Assembly: GCA_963808125.1 (NCBI GenBank) | Contig: CAWEEP010000059.1 | Span: 62,001 to 126,000 of the forward strand | Length of the DNA stretch: 64,000 nucleotides | DNA from: CAWEEP01 sp963808125 | Lineage (GTDB): Bacteria; Chloroflexota; Dormibacteria; Aeolococcales; Aeolococcaceae | Direction of reading: 5' to 3' | In this document: piece after piece, positions 9,846 to 19,078 of the stretch | Layout: every line of letters starts with the position of its first letter | How positions within the stretch are numbered: the first letter of the stretch is position 1 | Position numbers and translations under genes: made by a program | Notes under the pieces: model-generated | Databases searched by the model: none | What the model was told of the DNA's origin: nothing | The model's input: only the letters and a program-made list of their open reading frames with translations

Positions 9846-10834
9846 GCGGCCACGCGCTGCGGGTGGGCATCGCCGGCTGTGGGCTCGATCGGCGCGAAGC
9901 GGGCGAAGGTCCTCGGTACGGATCGTCTCATCGGCTGCTATGACATCGACCCCGACGCCGCCGAACGCCTGGGGGCGCCCACGGCGCCGCCGCGTGCCCC
10001 TCTCTGGGGAACTGATCTCCCTCCACCCCGATGTCGTCATCGTCGCGGCGATCCACAGCGAACTCTCACGCATCGCCTGCGAGGCGCTGGCCGGCGGCTG
10101 CCACGTCCTGGTGGAGAAGCCCGCCGGTGCCAGCCTCCACGACGTCGAAGCCATACGCGAGGCCGCGGCGGCGTCCGGGAAACTGGTGAAGGTCGGCTTC
10201 AACCACCGGTTCCACCCGGGCATCGAGCGTGCCGTGAGCGAGGCCATGTCCGGGTCGCATGGGCCGGTGATGTTCATGCGGGCTCGCTACGGGCACGGCG
10301 GCCGCATCGGATACGAGCGGGAGTGGCGGGCCGATCCGGCCCGGTCGGCGGTGGCGAGATCATCGATCAGGGTATGCACCTCCTCGATCTCTCCTACTGG
10401 CTCTTCGGCGCGCTGCCGCTGACCGGCTCGCTTCTGCGCACGCATTTCTGGCAGGCGCCCGTCGATGACAACGCCGTGCTCATCCTGGGCGAGCGGGGCG
10501 GCGTCGGTGTCCGCTCCCCGTGGTCATTGATCCACGTGAGCTGGACCGAGTGGAAGAACCTCTTCTCGCTGGAGATCTACTGCGAACGGGCCAAGCTGGC
10601 GGTCGACGGGCTGACCCGGTCATATGGGGCCCAGGAGCTGCGCATCTACCGGATGAGGCCGGAGCTTGGGCCCCCCGACGTCGAGCATCTCCGCTATGCC
10701 GAGCGCGACGTCTCCTGGGAGCGCGAGTGGGAACACTTCGCCGGCGCCATCCGGCTCGGTGACGGCCGGCCACTCCTCGGTGATCTCGACTGGCGGCGTA
10801 CGCGTGGCAGTGCGTGGAGGAGGCCGTCCGGTGA
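9842..10834 (+). CDS. Gfo/Idh/MocA-family sugar oxidoreductase, several frame breaks
   Basis: Composite of about 330 residues. The ATG at 9842 gives LRVGIAGCG, then the frame must change near 9877 (SIGAKRAKVLG), near 9990 (LISLHPDVVIVAAIH), near 10345 (GGGEIIDQGMHLLDLSYWL) and near 10795 (AYAWQCVEEAVR, stop at 10832-10834). The dinucleotide-binding start, the EKPAG loop (HVLVEKPAGASL) and the GGGEIIDQGMH substrate segment are typical of NAD(P)-dependent sugar dehydrogenases. Four breaks in 1 kb suggest poor consensus here, or decay. It is in an operon with the kinase and the SDR, probably making one unusual sugar. Confidence 0.68.
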
Positions 10835-11699
10835 GCCGGCGCATCGTCGTCACCGGCGCCGGTGGCGGCATCGGTGCCGCCACCGCCCGCCACCTCGCCT
10901 CCCTTGGCGACCGGCTGCTGCTGGTCGGCCGCCGGGAGGCGGCGCTCGAGGAGGTCAGGGCGTCACTTCCCGGTGGCCCCCACATGTCCCTGGCCCTCGA
11001 CGTCTGCAACGAGAGGGCGTGGACCTTCGCCGCGAATTGGCTGGCGCCAGGGGACGCTGGATGGGCTGGTCACCGCTGCCGGTGTGCTGGGGCCAATCGG
11101 TCCCCCCGGCTCCTGGGACGTCGACGCGTTCCGGCAGACCATCGAGATCAACCTCGTCGGCACTCTCCTCTCCGTCCTCAGCCTGCTGGCGCCACTTCGG
11201 GCCGGCCACGGTGCAGTGGTCGCTTTCTCGGGAGGGGGTGCCACATCCCCCTTGCCGCGCTTCGACGCCTACGCCGCCTCTAAGGCGGCGGTGGTGCGAC
11301 TGGTCAACCTCGCGGTGGAACTCGCGCCGGACGGAGTGCGGATCAACTGCGTGGCACCGGGCTTCGTGGCCACGGCCATCCACCAGGCGACCATCGACGC
11401 GGGGCCGCAACTCGCCGGCGACGCCTACTACGAGCGCACCCGTCGCGCCCTCGACGTCGGCGGCGACTCCGCGGACACGGCCGCCGAACTGACCGCCTTC
11501 CTCCTCTCGCACGATGCCGAGGGGATCACCGGACGGCTGCTCAGACGCCCGGTGGGACCCGTGGACCGATCCGGTCTTTCGCGAGCGCCTGCGCAGCGAC
11601 CCCGACCTGGCCCGGCTCCGCCACATCGACGACCAGGCTTTCACGGCGCGTCGGCGGCCTCGCCGCGCAGCCAGATCCGGATCAGCCCCTTGTTCTTGA
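10831..11699 (+). CDS. Short-chain dehydrogenase (SDR), frame breaks, 3' end altered next to IS
   Basis: A GTG start overlapping the previous stop gives RRIVVTGAGGGIGAATARHL, the classical SDR cofactor motif. The frame changes near 11048, after which LDGLVTAAGVLGP and the active-site YAASKAAVVRL (Tyr, Lys) follow, then changes again near 11543 to RWDPWTDPVFRERL, a tail often seen in SDRs of sugar pathways. The last frame runs about 60 bp antisense into the transposase gene, so the natural C-terminus has probably been replaced. It likely reduces or oxidises a nucleotide-sugar intermediate in the same pathway as its neighbours. Confidence 0.66.
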
Positions 11700-12852
11700 T
11701 CTGTCCGAACACCGGCTCCACCACCTGCTGGCGCAACCGGTAGCGCTCTCGCCCCCGCTTGGTCATCAGCCTGCGCTTCATCCGCTCCCGGCGCGTCAGC
11801 CCCGCCGGAATCCGGCCCCGCGGCGACGGAGGGCACCGGTAGCTCCGCGGCATCCGCCCGGTGGCCACGTAGGCGGTGACGCCGAGCTCATCCAGCGCCT
11901 CGAGATTGGCCTCCGAGCAGTAGCCGGCGTCCGCCGAGAGCTCCCTCGGCAGCCCACCCAGGTTGGCCTCGATCTCGGCCACCACCTCCAGCAGTTGCGG
12001 GCAGTCGGCAGCGCTGTTGGTCAGCCTGGCCGCCACGATCACCTGCGACGAGGCGTCCACCGCCGCCTGCCCGTTGTAGCCCTGGATGAAGGCCCCCTCG
12101 CCGCCCTTCATGATCCGCGACTCCGGGTCGGTGAAGTTCTGCTGCGCCTTGGCCTCCGGCTCCGTCTTCCCCTCGGCCTGGGCCCGCTCCTTCAGGTCCT
12201 TGATCGCCGTGCGGATCGCCTCTCGCCGCTTCGCCGCCGTGCGCAGGTTCTCCGGCAGCTCGTCGCCGTCGTTGTCCGCCCCGTACTTGGCGTCCTCCTC
12301 GGCGTCGGTCTGGTCGCACTCCCGAAACCACTTGTCCAGCTCGGCGGTGATCCGGTCCACCTCCGGCTGCATCCGGTCGTAGCTCATGGCCGCATGCTTG
12401 CTGGCGTTCGCCTTCAGCTTGGTGCCGTCCACCGCCACGTGGTCCAGCTTCACCAAGCCCTCCTCACGGCAGAGCAGCAGCACCTGCTGGAACAGCCCTC
12501 CCAGCGCCGCCAGGTGGCGCAGCCGGAAGCTGTTGAGCGTTCGGAAGTCAGGCCGGTTGCCCGCCGCCAGCATCATGCAGCCGACGTCCCGAGTGGCCAG
12601 CCTCGCCAGCTTCCGGCAGCTGCGGGTGCCCACCGCGTAGGCGTACAGCCACAGCTTGGTCATCGTCCGAGGGTGGTACGGCGGATAACCGCGCAGCTCC
12701 TCCTCGTACACCGCCTCGATCTCGGACAGGTCAAGCGCGTCGACGATGTCGCTGATGAAGTGGGCCATGTCCCCCTCGGGGACCCACTCCTGCACCGACG
12801 AAGGCAACAGCAGCATCTGGTTGGGAGCGTACGGGCGGAACGTCTCCGGCAT
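11641..12852 (-). CDS. IS1182-type transposase, C-terminus short
   Basis: 403 residues. The N-terminus (FRPYAPNQMLLLPSSVQEWV and later GYPPYHPRTMTKLWLYAY) is the DUF772-like domain of IS1182/IS5-group DDE transposases; LDHVAVDGTKLKANASK holds the first catalytic Asp, ELSADAGYCSE the second, and VVEPVFGQIKNKG the Glu region. The family normally continues about 20-30 residues past the Glu region into a conserved His-Asn-Leu tail. Here a stop follows LRGEAADAP at once, so the end appears lost. Central Lys/Glu/Asp-rich insert at about 175-260. Confidence 0.85.
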   Translation of the reverse strand: MPETFRPYAPNQMLLLPSSVQEWVPEGDMAHFISDIVDALDLSEIEAVYEEELRGYPPYHPRTMTKLWLYAYAVGTRSCRKLARLATRDVGCMMLAAGNRPDFRTLNSFRLRHLAALGGLFQQVLLLCREEGLVKLDHVAVDGTKLKANASKHAAMSYDRMQPEVDRITAELDKWFRECDQTDAEEDAKYGADNDGDELPENLRTAAKRREAIRTAIKDLKERAQAEGKTEPEAKAQQNFTDPESRIMKGGEGAFIQGYNGQAAVDASSQVIVAARLTNSAADCPQLLEVVAEIEANLGGLPRELSADAGYCSEANLEALDELGVTAYVATGRMPRSYRCPPSPRGRIPAGLTRRERMKRRLMTKRGRERYRLRQQVVEPVFGQIKNKGLIRIWLRGEAADAP

Positions 12853-12948
12853 CCCCAGATTGACTCACATCCGCCCCGCCACCCGCCAGCGGTTACCGGG
12901 ACGGGCTGCTAGGGGGGACTCCGGGTCCAGCGTACGACACGGCTGGGC
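11641..12948. mobile_element. IS1182-like insertion, ends unresolved
   Basis: The transposase gene and the non-coding 96 bp upstream of it sit between the SDR and the glycosyltransferase. I could not match inverted repeats between the flank at 12853-12948 and the flank left of 11641. With the short transposase C-terminus, this suggests that the left (3') end of the element was lost in a rearrangement with the SDR tail. Borders are approximate. Confidence 0.4.
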
Positions 12949-14250
12949 TCAGCTCTCCCGGTACAGCCTGACGAAGCGGAACTTGAAGCAGGCTCGGACC
13001 CAGGTCAGCGGGTCCCGAAAGAAGGCGATCTTCTTGCCCTGACCGAAGGAGCGTGACCGGTACCCGACGGGGATCTCGCGCGGGTGATAGCCGGCGCGCA
13101 CCAGCTTCCCGGTCAGTTCCCAGTCGAAGTCGAAGCGATTGGACTCGAAGGTCAACCCGTACAGGCAGTCGCGCCGGATCACCTTGTACATCGTGAAAGG
13201 ATCCCGCAGTCGCTGCCCGTACACGACGTTGAAGAGGGTGAGGAACACCTCATGACCGAGGTTCATGAAGTGGCTCCTCATATCGCGCTGGCCGAAGTCC
13301 CGCAGCCCCCATGAGCCGTCCGGACTGGTCCGCATGCCGAGGACGAAGCCGACCTCGCCCGAGCGCAGCGGCTCCAGCAGGACCTCATAGTCGTCGATGT
13401 CGTACTCCATGTCGGCATCCTGGATCAGGACGAAATCACCGCGAGCCGCCTCGAGCCCGGCGCGGACGGCGTGGCCCTTGCCCCGCGGGCGCTCCTCCAG
13501 GATGACCCGGACGCGCGGGTGGTCCGAGTGCTGAAGCACCTGGGTCCGAGTGCCATCGGTTGAGTTGCTCTCCACCACGATGACGTCGATCTCCATGCCG
13601 GGGATCGTCTTGGCGAGCACCAGGCTCATGGTCTTCTCGAAAGTGGAGGCCTCGTTGTATACCGCCATGATCACGGAGAGCCGTTGGAGGCGCTCGACCG
13701 GCGGCGGCAGCGCGCTGCGGCGCGCGCTGACGACGAGCGCGCCATCACAGCGGCGGAGCCGGGGCTCCTCGAAGCCTTCCCGGAACAGCAGCCCCTGAAG
13801 GGTCTCACCGGGAAACGGAGGGGCAGTGTCCGGCCCCGACCCCATCCGGGATCGGTGACGGCCGACGCCCGACGCCCGGTCGTGGCGTAAATGGAGGACC
13901 AACCGCCCACCCGGCCGGAGCCGGCGATACGCCCACGCCAGCAGATCGGCGGGCTCGACGGCCGTTTCGAGGACGCCGTCGAGGACGCAGACGGAGAGCC
14001 CCAGATGGTCTGCGGGGACCCCCAGGCTGCGATCGGTGTCGATCGCGGCGAGTTCAACCCTTTCGAGGGCCGCCGACACCTGGAGCGCCGGGGGCAGCCC
14101 ATCCGACACCCAGAGTGCGCCGCCGTCACCACCACGGGCACCGGCGGAGAGGGGCTCCGCGATGGCGGCGAGAAGGGCGCTCTGAACGTGGGCCGACGCT
14201 CCACGCCCGGCGGGCGCAGGGGCGCGCGCACCCGCAGAGGAGAAGTTCAC
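12949..14250 (-). CDS. Fusion of methyltransferase-like domain and family 2 glycosyltransferase
   Basis: 433 residues from a GTG at 14250. Residues ~1-190 look like a class I methyltransferase whose late motifs are present (YRRLRPGGRLVLHLRH) but whose Gly-rich SAM loop is not recognisable (GALWVSDG instead), so it may be inactive. Residues ~195-433 are a GT-A/GT2 domain: LSVIMAVYNEASTFEKT, VIVVESNSTDGTR, the RGKGHAVRAGLEAARGD segment, and the DADMEYD metal motif, as in dolichol-phosphate mannosyltransferase-like enzymes. It transfers sugars from nucleotide donors. A TAGCAT element lies 10 nt before the GTG. Confidence 0.75.
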   Translation of the reverse strand: MNFSSAGARAPAPAGRGASAHVQSALLAAIAEPLSAGARGGDGGALWVSDGLPPALQVSAALERVELAAIDTDRSLGVPADHLGLSVCVLDGVLETAVEPADLLAWAYRRLRPGGRLVLHLRHDRASGVGRHRSRMGSGPDTAPPFPGETLQGLLFREGFEEPRLRRCDGALVVSARRSALPPPVERLQRLSVIMAVYNEASTFEKTMSLVLAKTIPGMEIDVIVVESNSTDGTRTQVLQHSDHPRVRVILEERPRGKGHAVRAGLEAARGDFVLIQDADMEYDIDDYEVLLEPLRSGEVGFVLGMRTSPDGSWGLRDFGQRDMRSHFMNLGHEVFLTLFNVVYGQRLRDPFTMYKVIRRDCLYGLTFESNRFDFDWELTGKLVRAGYHPREIPVGYRSRSFGQGKKIAFFRDPLTWVRACFKFRFVRLYRES

Positions 14251-14343
14251 GGCTCGGGCGATGCTATCCCACCCGGTGGAGGACCCGCCTCCCCGGCCGA
14301 TCGGCGCTGCGCGCCGGGATCCGATGCGCCTCTTCCTGCCCGG

Positions 14344-15457
14344 GTGAGTGTTGTGTACGATTGCTCCGCTTTGGGAAGAGGGCGCGCACCCCGCGAGGGG
14401 ACGGACCCGGGTCGGCTCGCCGGTTCGGCGTGCGACGAGGGCTACCCGGATCTGATCGGCCATGCGCAGGCAGACCGTCACAGCGGCGGGAGCCTGCGGA
14501 CCTGTCCTCTGTGCGGCGAGCCACCGCGGCTCAATTCGCGAATCCGCTCGCCCTTCTCGTCGATGACCTTTCAGCTGGGTCGGTGCGACACCTGCGGTAT
14601 CGGCCTCGTCCTCGATCCGCGAACCGACTTCGCGAACCTCGACGGGCCCGAGTACTAGGCGGGGAAGGGGGCCGACCCCTGGATCGACTACGTGGCGGAC
14701 GAGGCGCCCGGATCCATCCGCGAGATCGAGTGGCGGGGCATCGTGCGGACGGTGGCTGACGTCGTGAGGCGCCGGCGGCCGGATTCCAGGGCGTGGAACC
14801 TCCTGGACTGGGGAGCCGGCCTGGGCGGACTGGTGCGGACGGCTCGACAGCTGGGCATTGAGGCCGACGGTCTGGACGAGGGTTACGCGGCGACCGTACT
14901 GGCCGCCAAGGGCCTTCTGGCTCGACCGATTCCGGAATTGCGTGAGCGCTATGACGTCGTCACGGCGATCGAGGTCGTCGAGCACCTGACCGACCCCCTG
15001 CCGGTGCTGCGCGCCATGGCGAGCTGCCTCAAGCCGGGGGGTTTCCTCTTCATCACCACGGGCAACCTGGCGAAGGCCCCGACCTCGTTGGACCGCTGGC
15101 AATACGCCCGCATCCCCGACGTCCACGTGACCTTCTGGTCGCCTCGAGCTTGGGCGGGGGCACTCGGCCGGATCGGGCTGGAACTCGGTCCCTCTCCCGA
15201 TTGCCCGGGTCGACTCGCGCATCGTGCAATACAAGGTCATGAAGGCCCTACCGAGGTACCGCCGTCGGCTGGCCGCGACGCTCCCGATGTGGAGGCCCGC
15301 GGCGCGGTTCGTCGATTTCAGTCATGGGGTGTCGGGATTCCCCATCGGCGTCAGACCGATGGCGATGCAGGCCAAACCCATGGATGCGGCGGCCGAGGTC
15401 GAGTTGGTGGGGAGCCCGTCGATCTCGCTCCGCGAAACCCGGGAGGCCGACGTTTGA
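14344..15457 (+). CDS. Zinc-ribbon SAM methyltransferase with in-frame TAG and a frame break
   Basis: Composite of about 370 residues. The N-terminal zinc ribbon (TCPLCGEPPRL, later RCDTCGIGLVLDPRT) is followed by GPEY, then TAG at 14656-14658, and the same frame continues as AGKGADPWIDYVADE. In this family a Tyr-Tyr pair is usual at that point, so TAC probably became TAG. The methyltransferase motifs follow: LLDWGAGLGGLVRTA, then TAIEVVEHLTDPLPVL. The frame shifts near 15205 to SRIVQYKVMKALPRYRR. The start is uncertain: GTG at 14344, or TTG at 14371, 9 nt after a TACGAT element. Its layout matches the protein at 3783. Confidence 0.65.
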
Positions 15458-15484
15458 ACTGGCGTCGGAGTGGCCGGCCAGAGG

Positions 15485-15513
15485 TTGTAATCCGCCCGTG
15501 AAGTCGGTATAAG
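15485..15513 (+). promoter_or_regulatory. Promoter TTGTAA-17-TATAAG with leaderless start
   Basis: TTGTAA at 15485-15490, a spacer of exactly 17 nt, and TATAAG at 15508-15513, then 6 nt to the ATG at 15520. This is the best complete -35/-10 pair in front of a leaderless gene in this window. Confidence 0.65.
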
Positions 15514-15519
15514 GGCACC

Positions 15520-17885
15520 ATGCTCTCCTCCCCCAAACTCCACCGCTGGCTCGCGCTTGGATGCGCCGGGGTCCTCCTCGGAAGCAGCCTGGTTCTCGCG
15601 GCCAGCCGCGTGGAGGCCTCGGCGGCGGGCGGTTCTGTCTTCTCAACGGCGCAGTCCGTGTTCCCGTCGATCAGTTCCCTGCCAAGCAAGGTGTCTGGGG
15701 TCGGCGCGCCGACGTCGTCGAGCCCGAGGCCGGGTGGATCTCAGAAGGAAGTGACCAACACCGCCGACCAGGCGAACGGCGCCTACACCCCGCTGACCCC
15801 CTATCGCATCTGTGACACGCGGACCGGCCATGGCACTTCCTGCCAAGGCAATACACTCGGCCCCCTGGGCACCCTGAGCCTCACCGTCACCGGTGTCGAC
15901 GGGGTGCCCGACACGGCGACGGCGGTGGCCCTCAACGTCACCGTCACCGACACCGACGCCAACAGTTTCCTCACCGTCTATCCCGCCGGAGAGGCGACTC
16001 CCACCGTCTCCAACCTCAACTGGTTTCCCGGGATGACCATCCCCAACCTCGTCATCGTCCCCCTCGGCACCGCCGGGCAGGTGACCTTCTTCAACGGATT
16101 CGGCACCGTCGACGTCATCGCCGACCTGGAGGGGTACTTCTCCCCTGAGGGCACCGGCCAGACCGCCGGCAGCTACGTCCCCCTGACCCCGGCCAGGATC
16201 GCCGACACCCGCCCCGGCAGCGGCGAGCCCTATGCCGGCGACACCCTTCAGGCGGGCAGCACGCTGAACATCCAGGTCACCGGGGAGGGTGGGGTGCCCG
16301 CCACCGGCGTCGCCGGCGCGCTCCTCAACGTCACCGTCACCGGCACCAGCGCGCAGAGCTTCCTCACCGTCTACCCGCAGGGGGTGAGTATGCCGCTGGC
16401 CTCCAACCTGAACTGGATGGCCGGAGACACGATCCCCAACCGGGTGGTGGTGCCGGTCAGCCCCACCACCGGCCAGATCACCGTCTACAACCCTTTCGGC
16501 ACGGTGGACGTGATCGTCGACGTCGACGGCTACTTCACCACCGGCACCACGACGCCGGCGGGAGCCAGCCTGTTCGGCACGGTCAGCCCCGTCCGGGTGC
16601 TGGACAGCCGGCTGAGCAGCCAGACCCTCAGTTCCAGCGGCGTCGTCACCCAGCAGATCGCCGGAGTGGACGGCATCGCCTCCAACGCCACCGCGGTGGT
16701 CTCCAACATGACCGCCACCGACACCTCCTGGGAGAGCTTCTTCACGGTCTATCCGGGAGGGTCCCGGCCCAACGCGTCGGACCTGAACTGGTTCGCGGGC
16801 AACACCATCCCCAACCTCACCGTGGCCACCCTGAGCAGCACCGGCAGCGTCTCGGTCTTCAACGCCTTCGGCTACGCGGACCTCATCATCGACGCCTCCG
16901 GCTACTTCGCCCCGGAGACGCCGGCCCCGGTGACGATCCTCACGACCTCGCTTCCCTCGGCGACGGTCGGTGACATCGGCTACTCGGCGACGCTGAGCGG
17001 CTACGGGGGCACCCCGGCGTACACCTGGACAATGGACGGCGGGTCGCTTCCCCCGGGCCTCAGCCTCTCCACCGCCGGGGTGATCTCCGGCCAGCCCACG
17101 GCGTCGTCCGGCTCACCGTATCACTTCACGGTCGAGCTGACCGACTCCACCACCATCGTCAAGACGGCGACGCAGGCACTGTCGATCACCGTCGCGTCGA
17201 CCATGACGGAAAGCCTCGGGTACAGCTATAACTGGTCCGGCTACGCGGTGACCGGAGGCCCGTTCACTTCGGTCACGGGGACCTTCGTCATGCCCAATCT
17301 CTATTCCTCTGACCCAGACAACACGGCGATGTCGGAGTGGGTCGGCATCGACGGTTTGGACAACGATAATCTGATCCAGGCGGGCATCATCGAGTACCCG
17401 AACGGATCAGGGGGTTACAACTACTTTCCGTGGTGGGAGATCCTTCCGAACGATGCGGTGGACATCTTCCCGGGAGCGCTGACTGATCTAGCGGCCGGGG
17501 ACAGTGTCACCATCACGATCAGCCAGATCGACGGCACCGATTGGGCGATCAACTTTGTCGACACCACGCAGTCGGAGACGTTCACGACCGACCAGAAGTA
17601 CACCGGAGCAGCGACGTCGGCGGAGTGGATTGTGGAAACCCCCAATTACGACGTTCTCGATCCGGCCGCAGGGGACTTTATGGCGAACTACACCGCCACG
17701 GGGTTCCGTGACCTCGGTGCGGTCGGACCCGTGTATGGCGTGTCGGGCGGGACTGGCCTGACCGAGATCCTGATGGTTCAGACTCCTCCGGGGGGGCCTG
17801 AAGCGCAGGTTTCCACACCGTCCTCCCTCGACTTCTCGTGGGCTTTAACATGGCATACGGGAACCTAGCGCCGGCCGCCCCGTGA
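15520..17885 (+). CDS. Secreted G1-family (eqolisin) glutamic peptidase with three N-terminal repeats
   Basis: About 788 residues. There is a signal peptide at 1-35 (WLALGCAGVLLGSSLVLAAS), three repeats of ~125 residues (about 87-465), a putative Ig-like domain (SGYGGTPAYTWTMDGGSLPP, about 478-560), and a C-terminal domain of about 220 residues with eqolisin features: NWSGYAVTGGPFTSVTGTF, SEWVGIDG, a Gln in IQAGI, and a Glu in TSAEWIVE. G1 peptidases use a Gln/Glu pair and work at acid pH. The first frame stops at 17868, but one missing base near 17837 would restore GFNMAYGNLAPAAP and a stop at 17883-17885, matching the fragment that follows. Confidence 0.8.
15781..16914 (+). repeat. Three tandem ~125-residue secreted repeats
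   Basis: Units begin near 15781 (YTPLTPYRICDTR), 16171 (YVPLTPARIADTR) and 16570 (LFGTVSPVRVLDSR). Each runs through a core like LNVTVT...SFLTVYPAG...SNLNW...IPNLVIVPL to an end like GTVDVIADLEGYF. They are beta-rich by eye. I know similar repeats from secreted actinobacterial and chloroflexal proteins but cannot name a family. The same unit occurs three times in the protein at 20103. Confidence 0.8.
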
Positions 17886-18157
17886 CCTCGGGCGGCCAGA
17901 TCTACACCACCGACGTGGCGTACTCGGGACCCGCGTCGGCGGCGGAATGGGGCGGCGGGGTGGCGCCGTTCACCGTGTCAACCCCCTTCGCCGACTACGG
18001 GCAGACGACCTTCAGCCAGCTCAGTGTCGCCGGCCCCGAGACCTCGCTGCTGCGGGAGACCCTGTCGCAGAGCGGCGTTCAACTCTCGACCCCGTCTGCG
18101 CTCGATTCCACCGGGTTCAACGTGGCGTACGGGAGCACGACACCCAGCCCTCCGTGA
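17882..18157 (+). pseudogene. C-terminal fragment of a second G1-type peptidase
   Basis: A GTG at 17882 opens 91 codons that match the last ~100 residues of the preceding peptidase: YTTDVAYSGPASAAEW aligns with the active-site Glu segment, and STPSALDSTGFNVAYG with STPSSLDF...GFNMAYG. It has no signal peptide, no Gln half of the active site and no repeats, so it cannot work alone. It looks like the remnant of a tandem duplication whose middle was deleted, or of an assembly collapse. The start overlaps the corrected stop of the peptidase. Confidence 0.6.
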
Positions 18158-18192
18158 TGCTCGCCTTCTGAGTGCGGCTGTGGCCCGGCCCC

Positions 18193-19071
18193 TCAGCGGT
18201 CTGACGGGACCGCGCCCTTCGCCCCGTCGGCACGCAGAGCGGACATGTAGGCGTGGAGGCCCTCCCGCCAGTCGGGGAGGGGGGGCTCGCCGAGTTCTCT
18301 CCAGCGCCGGTTGTCGAGCACGGAGTAGGCGGGGCGGGGCGCCGGCGTCGGGTATTCGGCACTCCCGATCGCCTCGACCGGGACGTCCAGTCCGGCGTCG
18401 GACACGATCGTCTCGGCGAACCCGTGCCAGGTAGACACCCCCGCGTTGGTGAGGTGGAAGGTGCCGAGGTCCCCACGCTCGAGCAGCCGGACGATCGCCG
18501 AAGCGAGATGGCCGGTCCAGGTGGGCGACCCGTACTGGTCCGCAACGACCCGCAGCGGCCTCCCGTCGCGCGCCAGGCGGAGCATGGTGAGGACGAAGTT
18601 GGGCCCCTGCTGGCCGTACAGCCAGGCGGTCCTGACGATCTGGTGGCGGTGCCACGTCTCGCGCACCGCCTCCTCGCCGGCGAGCTTCGTTCGCCCGTAG
18701 GCGCTGCGCGGCGCCGGCGGCGCAGTCTCGTCGATGGGCGAGGTGGCGGTGCCGTCGAAGACGTAGTCGGTGCTCAGGTGGCAGAGGAGGACATCCCGCT
18801 CCCGGCATGCCTTGGCAAGCACACGAGGGCCGTCGGCGTTGACAGTTCGCGCCGCGTGCTCCGCGTCCTCGGCCGCGTCCACCCGGGTCCAGGCGGCGCA
18901 GTTGACGACGGCGTCCGGAACAACATGGTCGAGCAGCGTCGCCACCGACTCGGGGCTGCGGATGTCGACACTGTCGACGTCGTGCCCGGAGGCTTGGTGG
19001 CCGGTGCGAGAGAGGGTGTCCAGGAGTTCGCGACCGAGCTGCCCCCGCGAGCCCACCACCTCGATGCGCAC
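18193..19071 (-). CDS. rmlD: dTDP-4-dehydrorhamnose reductase
   Basis: 292 residues with a GTG start at 19071, giving VRIEVVGSRGQLGREL, the family's NADPH loop (GxxGQLG). NCAAWTRVDAAEDA and STDYVFDG are RmlD signatures, and SAYGRTKLAGEE carries the Tyr and Lys. It catalyses the last step of dTDP-L-rhamnose synthesis. It starts 7 bp after rmlB, so the two are an operon. rmlA and rmlC are not in the window. Confidence 0.93.
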   Translation of the reverse strand: MRIEVVGSRGQLGRELLDTLSRTGHQASGHDVDSVDIRSPESVATLLDHVVPDAVVNCAAWTRVDAAEDAEHAARTVNADGPRVLAKACRERDVLLCHLSTDYVFDGTATSPIDETAPPAPRSAYGRTKLAGEEAVRETWHRHQIVRTAWLYGQQGPNFVLTMLRLARDGRPLRVVADQYGSPTWTGHLASAIVRLLERGDLGTFHLTNAGVSTWHGFAETIVSDAGLDVPVEAIGSAEYPTPAPRPAYSVLDNRRWRELGEPPLPDWREGLHAYMSALRADGAKGAVPSDR

Positions 19072-19078
19072 GAGCGCC

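Noticed and set aside
12949..15240. A single 763-residue minus-strand protein across this span
   Set aside because: The part above 14250 is antisense to the plus-strand methyltransferase and is Arg/Gly-rich without structure; only the part from the GTG at 14250 has family motifs.
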